Assembly: GCA_965656875.1 (NCBI GenBank)
Contig: CBFHMJ010000023.1
Span: forward strand, 1 to 7,221
Length of the DNA stretch: 7,221 bases
Reading direction: 5' to 3'
Origin: CBFHMJ01 sp965656875
Lineage (GTDB): Bacteria > Pseudomonadota > Gammaproteobacteria > Enterobacterales > Alteromonadaceae
This document shows, piece after piece, positions 5,158 through 7,221 of this stretch. Position 1 is the stretch's first letter, and each line of letters begins with the position of its first letter. Under the pieces are notes generated by a model. That model did no database searches, had not been told where the DNA came from, and saw only the letters and a program-made list of their open reading frames with translations. Made by a program: the position numbers and the translations under genes.

Positions 5158-5491
5158 GGATTCAAAGAGAGCAAGCAAACGACTTTCCGTGATCGCTCCG
5201 GGTACGAAAGAGTGGGATAATGCAGTAAATGACTTGGCATCTCCAGGGAAGGGTAAAATTGATTTTAGAACCACAACAGCCACTGATGCAAAAGCCTTGT
5301 TAAAAGAAGCTCGTGGAAACATGAACCGCTATAAAAATTACGCGAAAGACAAAGGTGCAACTTATAAAAATGGATATGAAACCCATAATGTACAGAATGG
5401 TAGAGAGTTAGGAGCAGGAAATGCTCTCCAGCATTTGAAATGGAAAGATAGAAAATCTGGCGGTCATCTTTATTACGACAAAGTAAACTAA
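5147..5491 (+). CDS. Orphan Rhs toxin domain without a convincing start
   Basis: The frame is open from the HINT-tail stop at 5126 to TAA at 5489-5491. Position 5147 is a TTG inside the HINT-toxin border (CNLTDG) and has no ribosome binding site, so it marks the domain start, not a proven initiation codon; the first ATG in frame is only at 5319. The 114 residues show an N-terminal SVIAPGTKEWDNAVNDL segment, KIDFRTTTATDAKALLKEA, then the conserved-looking RGNMNRYKNYAK, YKNGYETHNVQNGREL and LQHLKWKDRKSGGHLYYDK. The RGNMNR, HNxQNxRE and LQHLKW...GGHxYYD motifs recur in tips of Rhs and related proteins, I believe; the family name and reaction are not known to me. Basic, His-containing toxins of this size are often nucleases. 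No internal frameshift or stop is seen, so the domain could be active if fused behind a core. Confidence 0.65.
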   Translation: MTDGDSKRASKRLSVIAPGTKEWDNAVNDLASPGKGKIDFRTTTATDAKALLKEARGNMNRYKNYAKDKGATYKNGYETHNVQNGRELGAGNALQHLKWKDRKSGGHLYYDKVN

Positions 5492-5503
5492 AAAGGTAAG
5501 GTA

Positions 5504-5953
5504 ATGAATCCTGTTGAGGTAACTGAACTTAACGATATATTTGATGATGTGGATGTAAAAACTATATTTGTTTTGGACAAAAATAGTGCATCAAATCATT
5601 GGATTAATGCTGTGGATGAAAAGGCAAATTCTTACTTCAGACTTCAAGACAATAACTGGCTAGTCGCAAATAACAACGCTGTAATTGGTGGGTGGAGAGA
5701 TGCATATAATAATGATGATAATTATTATGTATCAAAATTGTTAAATCAGCATGTTGAATGGGAAGAAGAATGTCTAGTTAGGTTCTATGTTTCAAAGTTA
5801 ATAGTTTTAGAAACTAAGTGGAAATACTTTCTGAAACATTGGGATAATTTTTTAGCTTTAGAGGACGATAGTCCAGTCTTAATAAAAGATGGTGAGGAGA
5901 AATCTCGGGCTTTAATTTTTAGAGCAGGTGGAGATATTGTCCTGGTAAATTAA
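5504..5953 (+). CDS. DUF2947-like immunity protein
   Basis: A complete 149-residue protein, 12 bases after the toxin stop, with AAGGTAAGG just before the ATG as a good ribosome binding site. The C-terminal half resembles DUF2947: LNQHVEWEEECLVRFYVSKL, then IVLETKWKYFLKHWDNFLALEDDSPVLI and a last strand pair ending in FRAGGDIVLVN (family pattern, from memory: hIxWxxxTxVxFxxxxxxxIETxWxxFxxxWxNFLxxDDxxLLI). The N-terminal half (DIFDDVDVKTIFVLDK, NNWLVANNN) is less conserved. Six tryptophans and many acidic residues suit a protein that binds a basic toxin. DUF2947 has no established function; a role as immunity protein for the toxin in front is inferred from order, spacing and the lack of another partner. 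Confidence 0.62.
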   Translation: MNPVEVTELNDIFDDVDVKTIFVLDKNSASNHWINAVDEKANSYFRLQDNNWLVANNNAVIGGWRDAYNNDDNYYVSKLLNQHVEWEEECLVRFYVSKLIVLETKWKYFLKHWDNFLALEDDSPVLIKDGEEKSRALIFRAGGDIVLVN

Positions 5954-6096
5954 TACAAGACGAAAACAACTTTTTGCCCATAAATCAACAATAAAATAGA
6001 TGCTCATACGGAATTAAATCTTTCGTAATTACATGCCTGGACGGATCTCCAGGAAAAACTCAGCAAGAAAACGGAGTCATATAAGCAGAAATAAAT
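5954..6096 (+). other. Gap with one perfect hairpin, no gene seen
   Basis: AT-rich sequence with no reading frame I can support. CCTGGA (6036-6041) and TCCAGG (6048-6053) form a 6-bp stem with a six-base loop, followed by AAAAA on the plus strand, so it is not a plus-strand terminator. Confidence 0.4.
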
Positions 6097-6301
6097 ATGA
6101 AAAAGGTGCATGAATTGTTTATGCGCTTTTATGGTGGTGGTCGAATAAAGTCTGTCCAGCAACAGGCTCTTGATAAGAGTCACTTTGGCCAGGGACACTG
6201 GCACAGTAAAAACACCCCCTCTTACTGGTGAAGCTCGAATGAATGATTATGGTCGATCTAAATTGAGTAATGATAAGTCTAAGGTAGTCTATGACGTCTA
6301 A
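6097..6301 (+). pseudogene. C-terminal toxin remnant, frameshifted
   Basis: From ATG at 6097 the frame reads RFYGGGRIKSVQQQALDKS and HFGQGHWHSK, and then stops at TGA 6229-6231. A second frame takes over at about 6200 with GTVKTPPLTGEARMNDYG and RSKLSNDKSKVVYDV to TAA at 6299-6301. Joined, these give a small toxin tip of the type GHWxAGxVKTDPxTGxxRMNxYGRPKLxNDKSKV, a pattern I associate with Rhs and related C-termini. The break falls in the GHW-to-GTV segment, where a few bases seem lost. The start of the domain, any HINT copy and any core end are missing. The function of this toxin type is not known to me. The remnant overlaps the next start codon by 11 bases, as expected for a cognate pair. 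Confidence 0.65.
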
Positions 6302-6773
6302 CGTTAAGAGTAAGCGTGAATATTTAAGCAATATCACTTCTTATTTGTTAGAGCTTGGAATACTTGCAAATAAAACCGTAAATAAGAGCGACCTGTCATC
6401 TATTGATAAAGTAGATAAAGTTAAAGCAGGAGCATCGAATCTGGAAAATTTTCCAATTGAAAGATTTAAGGTTGATTTTTCTGAAAAAGACGAGTCTCGG
6501 TTTGCCAACTACATCCAAGGTTTATATAGCACTAATAGTGAGCAAGTATATCTGTGGACTAGTAAAACCAATATTTGTGGTTTGTATAGAGTTGACAGTA
6601 TAAAAGACGTTAACTTTTTATTTCCTTTCGAGCTTAACGATGAAGGGATAGTAGTGTTTTTATCGGCTGATTTGAAAGATAAATTGCTTTTGGATTTTTC
6701 TATAGACTCTACCGATAACAGGATTATTGAGGTAGAAGCTCAAGGAGCAAATTGGTCTGGTATAAAATATTAG
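6291..6773 (+). CDS. Probable immunity protein, family not recognised
   Basis: A complete 160-residue protein. The ATG lies within the last codons of the broken toxin (VVYDV), with AAGGTAG eight bases upstream as ribosome binding site. It begins with a predicted helix, REYLSNITSYLLELGIL, followed by SSIDKVDKVKAG, then FPIERFKVDFSEKDESRF, ANYIQGLYS, VYLWTSKTNICGLYRVDSI, and a strand-rich end, GIVVFLSADLKDKLLLDFS with EVEAQGANWS. No signal peptide or membrane segment, so it is cytosolic. I do not recognise a named family, although hypothetical proteins with the GIxxFLxxDLKD/LDF...G..WS order occur elsewhere, as I recall. The immunity role is inferred from its overlap with a toxin remnant. It is open throughout, while the toxin is broken. 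Confidence 0.7.
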   Translation: MTSNVKSKREYLSNITSYLLELGILANKTVNKSDLSSIDKVDKVKAGASNLENFPIERFKVDFSEKDESRFANYIQGLYSTNSEQVYLWTSKTNICGLYRVDSIKDVNFLFPFELNDEGIVVFLSADLKDKLLLDFSIDSTDNRIIEVEAQGANWSGIKY

Positions 6774-6779
6774 ATGGAG

Positions 6780-6811
6780 ATGGTTAGTTCCACATTTGCG
6801 GGACTAACCAT
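6780..6811 (+). terminator. Long hairpin after the last immunity gene, probable terminator
   Basis: ATGGTTAGTTCC (6780-6791) pairs with GGGACTAACCAT (6800-6811): 12 bp with one G-T wobble and an 8-base loop. There is no T-run after it, so termination would be weak or the tail has decayed. It starts six bases after the stop codon, like the other terminators here. Confidence 0.55.
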
Positions 6812-6844
6812 TGAAGCCATAGTTTAGATCAACTACTTATCATT

Positions 6845-6930
6845 CATCTCAATGGTTCAAGTTGTCCCAATATAAATTCCTAGCTTGTTCAAACCAAAAT
6901 CTTCTCAGATTAATTCAGTGAATTCTACGT
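6845..6930 (-). pseudogene. SymE-like toxin remnant, copy 2 (frameshifted)
   Basis: The sequence 6845-6929 aligns with 847-930 apart from one extra base. On the minus strand it reads INLRRFWFEQA and then, after a one-base shift, GIYIGTT-stop-TIEM, against INLRGFWLEQTGFEIGTP and YTIEV in copy 1. A TGA stands directly before INLR where copy 1 has Trp. It cannot encode a product. The two copies have the same orientation and bracket the toxin modules of the window. Confidence 0.62.
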
Positions 6931-7012
6931 CAAGTGCTTGTGCTGTTATCGTTTTTAAAGTTGGGTAGTTACTGCGTATATTCTCATTTTCCTCAATAAC
7001 TTCTGGCCCTGA
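6905..7012 (-). pseudogene. Possible tail of an XRE-family regulator
   Basis: The minus strand is open for about 35 codons with no start, to TGA at 6905-6907, and reads NENIRSNYPTLKTITAQAL then DVEFTELI. This resembles the end of a helix-turn-helix XRE domain (RGxSNPTLKTLxKIAxALDVExxEL), with about three residues missing between TLKT and AQAL. It overlaps the SymE remnant in another frame at its end. A short match in one frame, so possibly chance. Confidence 0.25.
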
Positions 7013-7029
7013 ATACTATTGACTGATCT

Positions 7030-7085
7030 GCATTACGGTAATGCGTAATCGGTAACCGAGACCCTCATTATTCCGGATAATGAGG
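7030..7085. other. Three adjacent palindromes
   Basis: GCATTAC-G-GTAATGC (7030-7044), TCGGT-A-ACCGA (7049-7059) and CCTCATTAT-TCCGG-ATAATGAGG (7063-7085) are perfect inverted repeats lying within 56 bases. None is followed by a T-run. They could be operator-like sites, a recombination site or paired structure in an RNA. The rest of 7086-7221 shows no gene. Confidence 0.55.
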
Positions 7086-7221
7086 TGTATGAGTGTAACC
7101 GTCCGGTCATCACATCTTTGATTTAAGCGCTTTTCACGTCAATCTGTTGTTATTCGCAATTTACAGTCGAGTATGCCAGTGGAAGATAACGCAAATTCAT
7201 CCCAACGTCGTATTTTTTCGC

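Noticed and set aside
6004..6337. Minus-strand open frames opposite the last toxin remnant
   Set aside because: The plus strand carries toxin motifs here and the minus frames lack a start signal and similarity.
1..7221. Transposon, integron or CRISPR as the source of the repeated blocks
   Set aside because: No transposase, integrase, attC-like array, terminal inverted repeats or regularly spaced short repeats are seen; the repeats are coding HINT and core pieces.

Overview
The window is a cassette graveyard of a polymorphic-toxin (Rhs/YD-repeat) locus. It holds displaced C-terminal toxin modules, most with their cognate immunity gene, separated by decayed pieces of the conserved Rhs core, of a pretoxin HINT domain and of SymE-like genes. 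No full-length rhs gene, transposase, tRNA, rRNA or CRISPR array is visible. The host is most likely a gammaproteobacterium. Rhs cores ending in a DPTG motif, SymE-like genes beside rhs, and DUF2750- and DUF2947-like proteins together suggest a Vibrio/Shewanella/Photobacterium-like genome, but the genus is inference. The HINT and core pieces look clearly more GC-rich than the AT-rich toxin and immunity genes, as expected for a vertically kept core with horizontally exchanged tips.

Layout, left to right. (A) 1-815: the 3' end of an Imm53 immunity gene, a short YD-like scrap, and an intact DUF2750 gene with a strong terminator. (B) 844-969: a minus-strand SymE-like remnant. (C) 1124-2639: an Rhs core end with an internal deletion and frameshift, a HINT domain lacking its usual Cys, a frameshifted TreTu-type toxin, and an intact TriTu-type immunity gene. 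(D) 2652-3756: a stub of a ParB-like toxin fused in frame to a second HINT copy, which carries an intact unnamed toxin with an ATGA-overlapping immunity gene and a terminator. (E) 3945-4936: a second, different Rhs core end (DPTD instead of DPTG), a HINT scrap, a toxin with GIY-YIG-like features destroyed by a frameshift and a stop, and an intact Imm26 gene with a terminator. (F) 5021-5953: an unrecognised scrap, a HINT tail with a nonsense codon, an uninterrupted small toxin domain without a convincing start, and a DUF2947-like immunity gene. (G) 6097-6811: a frameshifted toxin remnant overlapping an intact unnamed immunity gene, then a long hairpin. (H) 6845-7085: a second, frameshifted SymE-like remnant, a possible XRE-regulator tail and three adjacent palindromes.

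The modules share one logic. In an active rhs gene the core and HINT domain are followed by a variable toxin tip and its immunity gene. Here earlier tips appear to have been pushed downstream, leaving toxins without translation signals and often broken, while every complete immunity reading frame is open. The simplest reading is that the array still protects the cell against sister cells using those toxins, and that the HINT copies (R1 and R2 about 93% identical by eye) could act as homology for recombining a silent tip back onto an active rhs gene. That role is inferred from the architecture, not shown.
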